A DNA stretch of 64,000 bases from Camellia lanceoleosa. Lineage: Eukaryota > Streptophyta > Magnoliopsida > Ericales > Theaceae. A program made the translations under genes and the position numbers. Every line of letters begins with the position of its first letter. The stretch's first letter is position 1. The notes beneath the pieces were generated by a model that was given only the letters and a program-made list of their open reading frames with translations, did not search any database and was not told where the DNA came from. Shown one piece after another: positions 1 through 11,762 of this stretch. The stretch lies in contig CM045761.1 of the NCBI GenBank assembly GCA_025200525.1, positions 41,486,190-41,550,189 of the forward strand, read 5' to 3'.

Positions 1-591
1 TCTACTTTTCATAATATACGATTTGTTTTGGTTGTGAAAATTTGTATACTGATACGAACCGAACCGTCTAAATGTTATATTTAAATACTTTTGAATTTTG
101 ATACTTTGAGCATTATATGATAAATTACTAATATAATATACATTTGTGATAAAAATTAAGAAAATAAACATTTATAGAACAATTTTCACACATTTTCTTC
201 ATTTATTTTTAATAAAAAATTCTACAAAAGTTTATAGCACTTTTTTTAAAAATTTAAGTAAATATCTCTTTTATATCAATTCAACAAAATCAATAAAATC
301 AAACCATAATATACAATTTATATTAGTTTCTCAATTATGAAAACTAAAAGAATCGATTTGGGTTAAACTTACCCTCAACACTGACTAGTCTATTTTGGAA
401 AGTTTTGGGTGAATTCTATTTTGGAAAGTTGGTTAAACTTGCTTCTCTACTTTTTCTTTTTTTCTTTTTTTCTGTACATTTTTTCAAAAAAAAATTTAAA
501 ATATCTACTTTTAACATATTTCTCACAGTATACCTGTTAAACCGTTTACAACTATCATACTTTATCTTCAAATAACTTCAATAGGGAAGGG
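1..591. other. AT-rich spacer, no gene
   Basis: I see no supportable gene. The first 60 bases carry an 'accgaaccg' motif also typical of the hAT-type element at 41800-42478, so this may be the edge of a decayed relative. The rest is low-complexity A/T sequence. Confidence 0.5.
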
Positions 592-1000
592 AATATGGTA
601 AATTACACTTTACCCTCTTTATGTTTGGTTATCTTCTCTTTTTGATCCTTAAATTATTATTTTTTCTTACTTTGACCTTTCGTATTTCAAGTTTTTCTCA
701 ATTTATTCTTAAAGTTAACTTTCGTACAAAATTAGACAGAAAATGTCACAAAAACTATCACATAACATAAAAAAAATATATGATTATATTGGGACTTGAG
801 TTTGTGTTAGATAAAATATTTTTATGTCACTTCACTGTCAATGTAATTTTTGTCTAATTTTAATAGAAGTTTTAAAGAGTAAATTAGGAAAAATTTGAAA
901 TATAAAAGGCTTAAAAGTGAGGGGGAAATTAATTTTTAAGAAAAAGTAAGAAAGTAGTTAAACATGAAAGGATCAAAGTGTGATCTATCTAAAAGGAATC
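592..1000. repeat. Decayed foldback repeat related to the 8465-9431 element
   Basis: The left side begins ggtaaattacactttaccct and the right side, near 975-995, has an inverted counterpart (ggatcaaagtgtgatct). The same start motif opens the intact element at 8465. No clean target duplication is visible, so this is read as an older, diverged copy. Confidence 0.4.
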
Positions 1001-1198
1001 AATAATACTATAAACTCAAACTTAATTACTCAGAAAGTATCAAGAATTATCATATTATGGCTCAAATTTATTACACATAGGCCTACAGTACATAAATTAA
1101 TATCAACCACATATTCTCATTCAAGATAAACTTAGGATAGTTTAAATGGGGTTTGTCCCTTTTGGCAACACCCCAAAAATAAGCAGGTTATTAACTTA

Positions 1199-1342
1199 GG
1201 GGTGATTTGAAAAGTTAGTTAAAAATTGATTAGTTTTTTTGACTTTTTTATTTTTTTATGTGTAAAAAATATAAAAGGTGATATGATGCAAAATGGGTTA
1301 AAAATTAAAAGTTCACTTTTTTTTGAGTTTCCAAATAGTCCC
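1199..1342. mobile_element. Tourist-like (Harbinger) MITE, 144 bp
   Basis: Imperfect inverted ends (ggggtgatttgaaaagtt against the reverse complement of gagtttccaaatagtccc) are flanked by TTA on both sides (1196-1198 and 1343-1345). TTA is the usual PIF/Harbinger target duplication. The interior is A/T-rich and non-coding. Confidence 0.55.
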
Positions 1343-2274
1343 TTATTTAGATCACATCATCTCTTTACTTTTTTAAACGTCTTTTCATAACAAGTAAAAT
1401 AATAAAAAATAAATCATTCCAAAACAAAGCCTTATTCAAAGGAGAAGTTATTGGTTGGCACTGGGGCATCCCCAAGTGATGTCCCATGGATGTTGTGATT
1501 GGTGAAGGAGATGGGTTTCACAATTTTATTTGGTGTCTCATAGAACATATGCAGATTACAGATACTTCCATTTTTTGGATTACCAATTTTGATAAGAAAA
1601 TGGTTGTTTCTCCCCATTTTTTGTGAAAGATGAATTTACACTGATTTTGGGAACAGTAAGCACGTTTTCTCCATAAGCACATTTGAAATCCAAGGTTAAG
1701 TGTAAAGCAATTTGTTGGGTGGTTGGTGCTGTGTCTGTAGCATTAGTAGCAAAATTATCATCATGTAACAGTGGTTAGCTATTGAAAATGTGTTTAATCA
1801 GAGGTGTTAAATTAGGAAGTACAGTGACAATAATGTGCTTTTTCATATTTGTTTGAAGAAGAAATATTTTTGTATCGGTTTGCATTGTTGCCACAGTGTT
1901 TTAAAGAGGCATGTGTGATACTATTTTCTTTTACCACTCTCAGAATGTCAAGAACATACAATGAGGCTTTGAAATTTTTTTTTTTTTCCAGTTTGAAGAT
2001 TTATTAATCTGTTTTTCAACAAAAATGAAATGGATAATATGTACAGAAAAATCCTAAAAGTGTTTTCTTTATCTTCACTCAACAACACAAGAACACAACT
2101 ATTCCACATACTGAAGCCTCATATTTTTATGTTACATAGTAGAATTTGAAGCTGTTTTTGTTAGTCGTATGCAAGGAGGGTATGTTCAATGTTTTCTTTC
2201 TTTCTTTCTTTTTTTTTTTTTTTTTTTTTATCTTTATAAAGAAAATTTTAGTAAAACTCAAACAAAAGGTTTAT

Positions 2275-2316
<42 letters not shown>

Positions 2317-2600
2317 GAAGAAAGAAAAAAAAAATAGAAAGGAGAAGAAGAATAAAAAAGGCCCATCAAGTAACTGTCTGCAAGTAATAAGTTCGCAGGT
2401 CTTCTCCAACCAATGCATACACGCAAAAAGTAACAAAATTGCTTTCTTGACTAAAAGTTTGTTGCTTGATTTGTCTCCTTGTATATAAAACAGAACCTGA
2501 TATTACGGATTTCAGATTTAAAATATCATAAGCAGATTTAAAATCCAAGGTGACAAGGTAATAAACCAGTGATCTCTCCATGTCTAGGTGCTTGTCATTA
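1343..2600. other. Spacer with simple repeats, no gene
   Basis: Positions 1350-1430 contain a 'ctctttacttttttaaacgtcttttcataa' type core related to the MITEs at 9953 and 51795, so a truncated MITE probably lies here. There is a T-rich run at about 2197-2230 and a (GA)n microsatellite at about 2277-2311. Short ORFs over these runs are artefacts. Confidence 0.5.
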
Positions 2601-2611
2601 CTATGTTCAGT

Positions 2612-3340
2612 AATTATGCTCATGTATGCATACATAAATTCTGTGAAAATTGAAAATTGTGCTTTGCTAATTCTGCTCATGTATGCGTACATAAATTCTG
2701 CTCATTCTGCTCATTCTGCTTTCATAATTCTGCTCATGTATGCATACATACATGATGCTCATTTTGAAAATGGAAAAATCTGACTCCAACTGGTCTAGTC
2801 AGTTGTAATAAGTATAAGAAGAATTTATACGAACCTGTATAATCTGCAAATGTTCAAAAGGTTATAACTGAAATTACTATCAGAAGACTATAGTATATTT
2901 AAGTACCAAGAATTCCATTTTGTGTTTGGTGACAGCTCATGAAATCACATTTAATTTTGAATTCAGAAAGGTACAGCTCAAAGTCTGAAAGATGGTCATG
3001 AAACTTTTTTTTCCCTCTACTTTCTGTTAGATGTTCATAAAGTTTTTGTCCACCACTTTGTGCTTTGATAATTCTGCTCATGCTTAGCACATAAATTCTG
3101 CTCATTTTCAGAATTCTGGTTTCATAATTCTGCTCATGTATGCATACATAAATTCTGCTCATTCTGAAAATTGTGCTTTCATAATTCTGCTCATGCTTAC
3201 CACATAAATTCTGCTCATTTTCAAAATTCTGCTTTCGTAATTCTGGTCATGTATGCATACATAAATTCTGCTCATTCTGGCCCTTGGTGCTTTGATAATT
3301 CTGCACATGTATAGCACATAAATTCTGGTCATTCTCAATT
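2612..3340. repeat. Minisatellite, about 57-bp unit with palindromic core
   Basis: Two clusters (about 2612-2765 and 3060-3340) repeat a unit of about 56-58 bp of the form attctgctcatg, then a palindrome TGTATGCATACA, then taaattctgctcattctg. At least eight copies are visible. Some copies replace the palindrome by cttagcac or atagcac. The two clusters are separated by about 290 bp of unrelated sequence. Confidence 0.8.
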
Positions 3341-3637
3341 TTTCATGTTGATTTTAAACTAGGCCAACTTTGTACTCCACGGTCATTATTCAATACACCA
3401 AGGGCCAAGAGGAAGAGATCACCTCAACCATCAGTCAATTCCTCTACTGCTGAAAACGAAACTCCTTATCCGGTAAACTTTTGCACGCGGAGTCTCATAT
3501 TAAATATTCGTAATATTTGTAATGGCTTTAAAAATTCTGCATATACTTCATGTCACGTACTGCCAAACTTTTTCATGTTGTCTTAAGTTGTTCACATAAC
3601 TATAAATTGTAATTTCTTGCACTTGTATTAGGCTAGA

Positions 3638-4681
3638 ATGGCTAACGATAATGACGACTTTAAGATGTGGGGGTCCGAAATTGTCAAGATATTTTTAGAA
3701 ATTTTGGTGGAGGAAATAAAGAAAGAGTGTCCTTCCATGTCAAAGAAAGATAGGACTTTTTTGCCAAGGCAGTGGCAAACAATTGATGAAGAGATGACAA
3801 AAAAGGTTGGAAAAAATTATGGGCGAAAAAAATTGAAGGGTAAGTTGGCACGTTTGAAGGCGAGCTACAAAGAGTTTGTTGCTCTTAAAAACCACACGGG
3901 TTTGGAATGGGACCCAATCACTCAAACAGTGACAGCCCCAGACGATGTTTGGGAAAATTATGTTCAGGTAATTATTTCCGCGCATACATTTAGCATAACC
4001 ACGTGCATAGAGAAATAATTTTCTACATGATTAATTAATGTTTCCAACTTGTAGGCACACCCAAATGCAAAACAATTCCAAACCAAAGGCCTTGAACATT
4101 ATGAGCTCATGTCGGAAATATTTGCCAAGTCTTTTGCCACTGGCGCTTTTGCGCGTTCTTCTCGTCAGGGTGCACCCACATCTGATGACAAGCGAGAAAT
4201 TGATGAATGCTTCCATGCATATACTTCGGAAAAAAGGCCAATCGATGAATCTTGCACATCCGGCAGTAAGTGTAAGTCTAGTGGCCAGGGTCAGTCCAGC
4301 AAGAACCCAAAAATTGACGATGCACTGCAATCATGGCAACGTTCCTGTGAAGCACGTGAACGGTATTACCTTCAAGCAGAGGCCAACGCTGGGACTACTG
4401 ATGCGTACTCCGTTGCAGCATGTATGACCATCCTAAAATCAATGGCGCTGGATCCGAGCTTGTTTTTGAAGGCCATGAACATGTTCACATCACTAGAATG
4501 GCGAACCATGTTTATGACCATGGAACCGGAAATGAGGTACCTTTGGATCCTCGGGCCAGAGAAGCTTGGTCATCCCACTGTGCGGTTTAAGGTTTCTGGA
4601 AATGAAGATGCTCGCAAGATACGTTGGCTGTATTTTTCTTTGTTTTTCGCATTTGTTAAACCTAAATTGTATTTGTTTTAA
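3638..4681 (+). CDS. Harbinger ORF1, Myb/SANT-like DNA-binding protein
   Basis: Two exons, 3638-3967 and 4055-4681, join in phase across a GT-AG intron (donor cag|gtaatt, acceptor cttgtag|gc) to give about 318 residues with no internal stop. The N-terminal ~110 residues have the Myb/SANT-like pattern seen in plant Harbinger ORF1 and L10-type proteins: conserved W and F residues, then LKGKLARLKASYKEF and a 'GLEWDP...VWENYVQ' ending. The second exon is hydrophilic and serine-rich. In this family ORF1 binds the element ends and helps import the transposase. The start MANDND was chosen as the first ATG before the SANT block. An upstream exon is possible. The intact frame contrasts with the broken transposase next door. 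Confidence 0.75.
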
Positions 4682-4896
4682 TTTCTTTGTTTTTCGGTTT
4701 CGGTTTGGACTATGTTGCGTGTTGACCTAACTATCTATATCATGCTGTCTAAGTTTATTTGCTTAATGTTTAGCACTATGTTGTCGCTCCTTATTTTCGC
4801 CATGGAATCCTTGTTGCAATGTCCTCATTAAATTTTTAGTGTTATACTCATGTCATTACTGATAATACCTTGATTGTTTGACACTTTCCGCTTTAG

Positions 4897-6406
4897 ATGT
4901 CGTCGTCACGACCCAATGGAAGGCAACCGAACAATATGTACAACCCGTACAGTGACGATGACGATGACGTGATGGACTTACACATGGTTTTGCAACTAAC
5001 ACGTGACATTCCTACGAGACAACCGCAACGTAATTGTCCATACACCAGTGAGCAGTACATAAAATTCTTACTAAGTGGAAATCCTAAATCAATCCGTGAA
5101 CAATTGCGAATGGAAGTCCCGACATTTGTGGAATTAGTTAAACAGATTGTCCGTAGAAATGTTGTAGACTGGTCGAACATGCGATTGTCACTTGAGGAGT
5201 CGTTGGCTATGTTTTTATTTATCTGTGGTCAAAGTTCAGGAACAAGAAATGCTGGAGATCGATTTCAGCACTCAAATGAGACAATTCATCGTCATTTCGT
5301 ACTTATGATGCGGGCGTTGGGAAATCTTGCGCAATTTGTAATCCAACCACCGAACATGGATGTTACCCATCGTAAAATTCGGAATGACAGACGGTACTGG
5401 CCATGATTTAAGGTAACAAAAATGTCAATTCATTTGCATTATTTAATATGACTTATTAAGACTAAAAAATTGATAAATTAATTCAAAGTTATCTGATGTA
5501 GGACTGTGTGGGGGCCATAGATGGCACACATGTTGTTGTTGTGGCACCAGAAAGTGACCAAATGCCATATTGAGGTAGAAAAGTGCATACAACTCAGAAT
5601 GTCATGGCTGCATGTTCATTTGACACGAAGTTTGCGTTTGTATACACTGGTTGGGAAGGTAGTGCACACGATTTGAGAATTTTCCTAGAAGCACTTACAA
5701 CAAATTCTGCTGACTTTCCACACCCACCACCTAGTAAGTGTATTTTTAATTTAGAGCTTTCCTTTTATTCACACCCAAATATGGCATGACATGTTCTTAC
5801 TGAAAGAGTTTTCCTGTAGACAAGTATTATCTCGTTGACGCCGGGTATACACACATGCCCGAGTACGTAGCCCCATATCGTGGCCAAAAATACCATTTGC
5901 AAGAGTTCAATAGTCGGTGTCGCTACCATGGTCCACAAGAGTTGTTCAACCATAGACATTCTTCGTTGAGGAATGTTATAGAAAGAACCTTTGGAGTGTT
6001 GAAGCAACGGTTTGCATTATTGAGACACATGCCACGGTATGATATGGTACGACAAGGGCCAATCGTTATGACATGTTGTGTTCTCCACAATTGGATCCGG
6101 ACAGTGCAAGAGCAAGATGAATTTTTCGATGCAGAAGAATCAAGTGACGAAGATGAAGATGACGTTGAAGACGAAGATGAAGATGAAGATGAAGGTGAAG
6201 GTGGAGGTGAAGGTGCAAGTGAGGTTCATGGTGAAGTTGGAGTACAAAATGTCCACGAAAATGAAGATGGAGTACCAGCTATGCAACAACACAACCATGT
6301 AAACATGTCACGTGAACAACTACTGCAGATGGGACAATGGCGAGATGAGGTTGCAGCATCTATATGGGAGGCATACAACAATAGGTATATGATAACAAGT
6401 AGGTAG
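4897..6406 (+). pseudogene. Harbinger transposase (HARBI1/ALP1-like DDE nuclease), two nonsense codons
   Basis: Exons 4897-5412, 5502-5733 and 5820-6406 join in phase (acceptors gatgtag|gac and cctgtag|ac) to 444 codons. Residues of the DDE nuclease are visible in order: GAIDGTH (first Asp), GWEGSAHDLRIF (second Asp), YYLVDAGY, and ERTFGVLK (Glu). Two in-frame TGA codons break it. One is at 5404-5406, where relatives have Trp before FKDC. The other is at 5571-5573, where relatives usually have Arg or His before GRK. Both can come from single C-to-T or G-to-A changes, as expected of methylated transposons. The C-terminus is an Asp/Glu-rich tail. The protein would cut and join element ends; this copy should be inactive. 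Confidence 0.85.
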
Positions 6407-8229
6407 ATTCTTTTTGGTAATTGGAAAAAAGTTGAGCACATAATCAAAGTAGGTTAATGTTTCAAACTTCACATTATATTTGTATTTCTTGTATATATTT
6501 AAAAATGGGATTACTAACTCAAAAGCCATATACAGATGAAGCCAACGCCTGGTGCCGCTGCTGCAAGCAAATTGACTGTGGTGCTATAATGAATATGTGT
6601 CTTCTTTATCTGGGTGATGTTTTGTATCCATGTGTTGAAGTCAGTGTTGCTGGAAAATTAGTAAAACAGTGGATAGTTGTGATTAGATTAATTTTAAATT
6701 TGTTGTGTTGGTGGCAAGTCTGTGTTGATGTTTTATGAATCTATATTTTAAATTTAGGTGTCAGAATCGTGAATCAGTATTTTAAATTCACGAACCTTGA
6801 TGAATCTGTAGTTTATGTTTAGATGCTGTAAGTGGAACAGTCCCAAGTCTGTGTGTTCTGAATTTGTGCTCAAAACTTATCATTCTGTGTATGTTAAATT
6901 TGCATGATGCTGCTTGACTGTTTTCGGGTCATTTCACAGATGCTTCTGTGTGTTCTGAATGTGTGATTACATAATTAGATCCATTTTCACATGTTTTTAC
7001 AGAATGCCTTAATTGGGTGCTGTAATACACGCTCTTTCTGTCTTCTGTGAAAATTATGAGGTGAAAAGGGATTGATATTTTTAGTTTGTTGAGCTCTGTT
7101 ATGTTGCTTTCGAACTGTCTGGTTTGGTTACTTAGAAATTTTAGAAATGGAAAAGAAATTAATTTTGGATCTTATGTTCAGCTTTGTTTGGTACATTCCT
7201 TACTGTTCTTGGTGTGTATGTTTGCATTATGTTATAATCTGTGAGTCTGTATGAAATGTGCAGACCAAAAAAAAAAAAGTGTGCAGACCAAGTGTTTGCT
7301 GTAGAAGTGCACTGTTTGATTGTTGGGAAAATAAAGGAATTGGTGAAGAAAATGAAAATTATGAATTATAGACATGGGTTTGATTTTCGTGTGTGACGGT
7401 GGGCCTGTTGTGGTGTAGTAGTGGTTTTTTTGGTAAGTAGTGAGTGGTTCCCATGTGGTAAAGAGAGGAGGAGTTTTTTATTCATTTTTCCTATCAATTT
7501 TTTTTTAATCTTTTTATTATTGATATCTTCTCATTTTCTTGGTGGACGATGGTGTTGGCAGAAAACCCAATTGCTGCATTTATGTAGAAGTTTGAATATG
7601 CTTGATATGTGTTTGATTAAAGAGTTGTGACAGATATGTTGAAGGTGGCTGATTGGGCAAGTATTACTGATTTGTGGTGGTGCCAAGTGGTGGATTTGCA
7701 GTGGTTATTGCTGGTTGGTAATGGTTTATTAGGGAAGAGATTGCCGGATCAGTAATGCCAATAGTGGGTATTACTATTAGCGATATGTCGAAAACCAAAG
7801 CCATACGTTGTTGGAATGGTAAGCTGAAGATGTAAAGCCTTAGTTTTTTCTGTCACCATCGACTCCATGATCAGTGGCATGGTTTCATCAATTTCAACGG
7901 TGGGATTGCTCTACACTCTGAAGAGATTTCGCAAGTGTGGTTTTAAGATTGAAATTTGACAGTTGAAAATAGATTAACATGAAGAGTAGCAATACATGCA
8001 AGTAGTTGCATTTAAATCTTTGGACAATGAGCTGCTAATTAACAAGTAGTCTTGTTTTTTTTCTGAACTATAATTCACTTAAATTAGACCCTTATTTTTA
8101 TTTTTATTAACATGCAATGCATAATGTGTTGTGCTGTTTTGATTCATTCTAAAAAAAAAGAAAAAAAAAAGAAAAGAAAAAAAATAAATAAACATGTTTA
8201 CATAGTTGGGGGTCTTTGTATTTTGTGTT
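6407..8229. other. Non-coding part of the Harbinger element
   Basis: I see no supportable ORF. The sequence is T/G-rich with recurring 'tctgtgtgttctgaat' phrases around 6850-6960 and A-runs at 8150-8185. It lies between the transposase stop and the subterminal repeats of the right end. Confidence 0.45.
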
Positions 8230-8464
8230 TCTGAAAAAACCAACCAAACGTATTTTCTGAGAATTTGTTTTGAAAAGTGATCCTGAAAATAGATAACCAA
8301 ACGCATTTCTGAGAATTTTTTTGGGAAAATCTATTTGGTTTGATTACTCCCAGAAATGTGTTTTCAGAGAAGATTTCAGAAAATTGTTTGGGAAATACAA
8401 ACCAAACAAGCCCATAAAAATTTATGATTTGTGAAAAGTATCATCACATGACACCAAATAATTT

Positions 8465-9431
8465 TGGTAAATTACACTTTGCCCCCTTAAAGTTTCACTC
8501 CTTTTTATACTTTGGCCCTTTAAGTTTGATTTTTCCCACTTTGGCCCTTTATGTTTACAATCATTTCCACTTTGGTCCTTCATGTTTGCAATCCTTTTCA
8601 CTTTGACCCTTCATATTTGTAATCCTTCCCACTTTGGCCCTTCATGTTTGCAATCATTTCTACTTTACTCTTAGATTAATTTTCATCCAAAAAAATGACA
8701 GAATTTGTCACATCACTAACATATCAGCTCCATATATGATATAAAAAATTCACTAAAGATGCAAAAAATAAGAAATAAAAAAATTGAAATTTTTTTAGTG
8801 ATTTTTTTTTTCAAATTTATTCATAAACATTATTAGATTGTAGATGCATCTAGATTAGATGCAACTAAAAAAATAAAAACAAATTTAACTTTAAAAAAGA
8901 AAAAAAGTTCACTAAAATGAAAAAAAATGATAATAAATTTTTCATTTCAGAATTGACAATAGTTTGAATTAGTATATTTTCATTTTTTTGTCTTTAGTAA
9001 ATTTTTTTTATTTTTTTAGCTGCATTTGATCTAGATGCATCTATAATGTAATAATGTTCATGAATAAATTTGAAAAAAAAAATTCACTAAAGAATAAAAA
9101 AAATTCCAATTTTTTGTTTTCTATTTTTTATTTTTTACATCTTTAGTGAATTTTTTACATCATACATGGAGCTAATGTGTTAGTGATGTGGTAGATTATG
9201 TTAGTTTTTTGAATGAAAGTTAGTCTAGAAATAAAATAGGAAGGATTGCAAATATAAAGGGTCAGTATGAGATGGATTGTAATTATGAAGGGTCAAAGTG
9301 AGAAGAATTAAACTTAAAAGGCTAAAGTGAGAAAGCTTACCAATATAAAGGATCAAAGTGAAAAAAATTAAATTTAAAAGGCCAAAGTAAAAAATAAAAA
9401 AAAATTTAGAGAGGCAAAGTGTAATTTACCT
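8465..9431. mobile_element. Mutator-type long-TIR foldback element, 967 bp
   Basis: The two arms are inverted over most of their length: tggtaaattacactttgcc at the left, ggcaaagtgtaatttacct at the right. The middle pairs around gatgcatctagattagatgc. A perfect 9-bp duplication AAATAATTT flanks it (8456-8464 and 9432-9440), the size made by Mutator-like transposases. The left arm holds about five tandem copies of an 'actttggcccttcatgtttgcaatc' unit. No coding region. Confidence 0.8.
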
Positions 9432-9467
9432 AAATAATTTTTCTATTCAAACGGAATAATACGGTAC

Positions 9468-9626
9468 CTGCCATCCCCATCCACCATGACCGTGGGGATC
9501 AGAATTGTCGGCCAGATCAAAACATGGGCCCGCATCTCCAGTGTAGTTGTAGAAGACCGTCACTGCTCCGTATGATTTCCTGTATGTGTCATTCCCTGCC
9601 GTTGGATCATCAATTGCCTTACACAT
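9468..9626 (-). pseudogene. S28 peptidase (Pro-X carboxypeptidase-like) fragment, late exon
   Basis: A 159-bp (53-codon) open exon with a good acceptor (tgtgcag|atgtg) and donor (ggcag|gtacc) on the minus strand. It encodes MCKAIDDPTAGNDT..., a YNYTG segment and SDPHGHGGWGWQ, matching the region before the catalytic Asp/His part of plant lysosomal Pro-X carboxypeptidase-like proteins (family S28). The exon itself is undamaged. The final exon with the catalytic Asp and His is not found to its left, where the Harbinger element lies, and the exon normally before it is missing too. It is therefore read with the three fragments at 15-17 kb as one dismembered gene. Confidence 0.75.
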
Positions 9627-9952
9627 CTGCACATTTGACAAAAGTAACTTCATTTTGGGTTCAACATTAGGACTATTTAATGCAATTTATTTAAATTGAT
9701 TATAATTTTTTTATTTTTTATTTTGAAAGTTTATATTAAAATATTTAGTATAATTTCTGTTTACAGTTTATTATGTATTGAAAAAAATTATTATTTGCAC
9801 AGTGGGAGACAAGTGCTTATGACTTCTATTTTTTATTTATCAATTTTTAACTTATAATAAATTGTATCGTACAAACTCATTATTAATTTATAAATATAAA
9901 TTAGTGAAGACTAAAATATGTCATATTATAAAGAAAAATTTACCTCTAAATC

Positions 9953-10182
9953 TCATATCGTTTGGCAAGAGGCTAAAATAGCCAATTAGTCAAAAAGTTA
10001 CCTTTTTAGCCAAAAAGCCAACAACACATACCAAAAAGTCAAAGATTCCCTTTTCTCTCTACTTTTTGCACGTCGTTTCGTAATTAGCCAAAAAGTTGGC
10101 CCAAACATACAGGTTTTTCTTACCAACCTTTTTAGCCAATTAGCCAAAAAGTTACTAAATTAGCCTGTTCCCAAACGAGGCC
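9953..10182. mobile_element. Tourist-like MITE, inverted relative of 51795-51995
   Basis: The right end (cccaaacgaggcc at 10182) and the whole interior match, in reverse orientation, the MITE at 51795-51995: the actttttggct blocks and a core like tactttttgcacgtcgttt. The left end is worn (tcgtttggcaagaggc), so the exact left border and target duplication are uncertain. Confidence 0.65.
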
Positions 10183-10519
10183 TAGTCCCAAATTTCTTAT
10201 AGACTAATTAATCACATTGATTTCAGAAACGAAGATTTAATATATTATTTTGAATTAGATTTACGGTTATACCCTTATTTCTATTATGTTTTCTTTTCCT
10301 TTTTTTTTTTTCTTTTCATGCTAGAAAGGTAAGATACATAATCTATATGAATCAAATTTGGGATTAATTATGAGAATCTTTTTTATTTGGAATGACTTAA
10401 AATGTGAGATTTTTCAAACATTTCAAAAATACTACAAATAATTTGAAATATGGGATTTTTTAAACATTTCAAAAGGAATACAAAAACTCATTAATAAGTT
10501 TTGAACAAACGTATAATTT

Positions 10520-11760
10520 AAATTGTAACAATCCAATGTAACACTCAAATGTCACATTCTAATATAAGACTCCAAAAAAAACTCATTGGTATGCTTTTTC
10601 CAAACGTAACAGTCAAATAAAACACTCCCAAAAAAAAATTCCTTAGTGTAACACTCAAATATAACACTCAAAAAAAAAAAAAAAAAAACCTCCTTAGTAT
10701 AATTTTTCTAAATGTAACACTTAAATGTAAAACTTCAAAAAAAACTCGTTAGTATACTCTTCTTCTTTTTTTTTCCTTTTTTTTCAAATGTAACACTAAA
10801 AAAAAAAAAACTTCCTAGTATACTTTTTTCAAACGTAACACTACAAAAAAATAAATTAAAATAAAATGCTTAGTGTAACACTCCGACATAACACTCAAAA
10901 AAACTCTTTAGTGTATTTTTTCCGATCGTAACACTCTAAAAAAAATGTGGGATACTTGGAACTATTTGAAAAAGAATACAAAAATTTCATAGTAAGTTTT
11001 CGACAAATGTATAATTTCAAACTATGAGTATTATACTTGTGAAAAGTACACTAAGAAATTTTTTGATATTTTTGTGTGTTACATTAGAGTGTTATGTTTG
11101 GTATTATATTGATTGGAGTGTTACGTTTGAGAAAAGTACGCTAAAGAGGTTGAGGGTTTTTTTTTTTTTTTTTTTTTGAAGTGTTACATTTGGAATTATA
11201 TTGATTGGAATGGCCCTGTTTGGTAGAGCTGTGGGAAAGTGTTTATAGCTTATGCCTAAACAGCTTATAGCTTATAACTATGAACATAAGTTGATTTCTG
11301 ACTTATAAATTAAGCATCTCATGCCCCACTCAAAGAATAAGCTAATTTCTGACTTCCAAAAAGTTATAAGTTATAAGTTATAAACTAAACCAAACACATC
11401 AAAATAGCTTAAATTAAGCTGAAAGCTGAAATAAGCAGCTTTTAAGCTGTACCAAACAGGCCTATGTTACATTTGGAAAAAGTACACTAATGAGTTTTTT
11501 TTTTGTGTGTTACATTAGAGTGTTACGTTTGGGATTACATTGATTGGAGTATTATATTTGAGAAAAGTACACTAAGGAGTTTTTTTGTGTGTTACATTAT
11601 AATGTATTATATTGGAGTGTTACGTTTAGAAAAAGTTTGGAATGTTATGTTATTATGTTTGGAAAAAAATACACTAAAGAATTTTTTAGTGTATTATATT
11701 GGGTATTACATTATTGGAGTATTATATTAGAGTGTTACATTCTTCTTCATAATGTGGGAT
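10520..11760. repeat. Large inverted array of 'taacact' tandem repeats
   Basis: From about 10520 to 10970 a roughly 60-bp motif (gtaacactcaaatgtaacact...actccttagtatac) repeats in one direction. From about 11040 to 11760 the complementary motif (gagtgttacgtttg...aaaagtacactaagga) repeats in the other. The two sides form an imperfect foldback of about 1.2 kb, interrupted by the MITE at 11212-11462. The array is non-coding. Confidence 0.7.
11212..11462. mobile_element. MITE, 251 bp, inside the inverted array
   Basis: Ends ggccctgtttggtagagct and the inverse of agctgtaccaaacaggcc form imperfect inverted repeats. The interior has repeated 'gcttatagcttata' and 'agttataagtt' motifs. The array repeat resumes on both sides, so this is a later insertion. 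The target duplication is unclear. Confidence 0.65.
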
Positions 11761-11762
11761 TT

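Larger units (their letters stand above)
3638..8413 (+). mobile_element. PIF/Harbinger DNA transposon, left end not found
   Basis: Two adjacent plus-strand genes, a Myb/SANT-like ORF1 and a DDE transposase ORF2, are the standard content of a PIF/Harbinger element. The right end at 8413 has the classic terminus accaaacaagccc (GGGCTTGTTTGGT inverted), preceded from about 8230 by several inverted 'ccaaacg...ctgagaat' motifs. No matching GGGCTTGTTTGG was found to the left, so the left end is lost, diverged or further out than expected. The 6407-8229 span is non-coding and T/G-rich. Confidence 0.7.

Noticed and set aside
2146..2436. ORFs with Phe-rich or Arg-Glu repeat proteins
   Set aside because: They are translations of the poly-T and (GA)n runs at about 2197-2311.
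2612..3340. CRISPR-like array
   Set aside because: The repeats vary, have no unique spacers of constant length, and sit in a plant genome. A minisatellite explains them.
4031..4427. Frames overlapping Harbinger ORF1 exon 2 on both strands
   Set aside because: They are shadows. The exon joined in phase to the Myb/SANT exon is the coherent reading.
9447..9653. Functional short secreted protein from the S28 exon ORF
   Set aside because: The frame runs into intron at both sides. Splice signals at 9467 and 9627 show it is an internal exon of a larger, broken gene.
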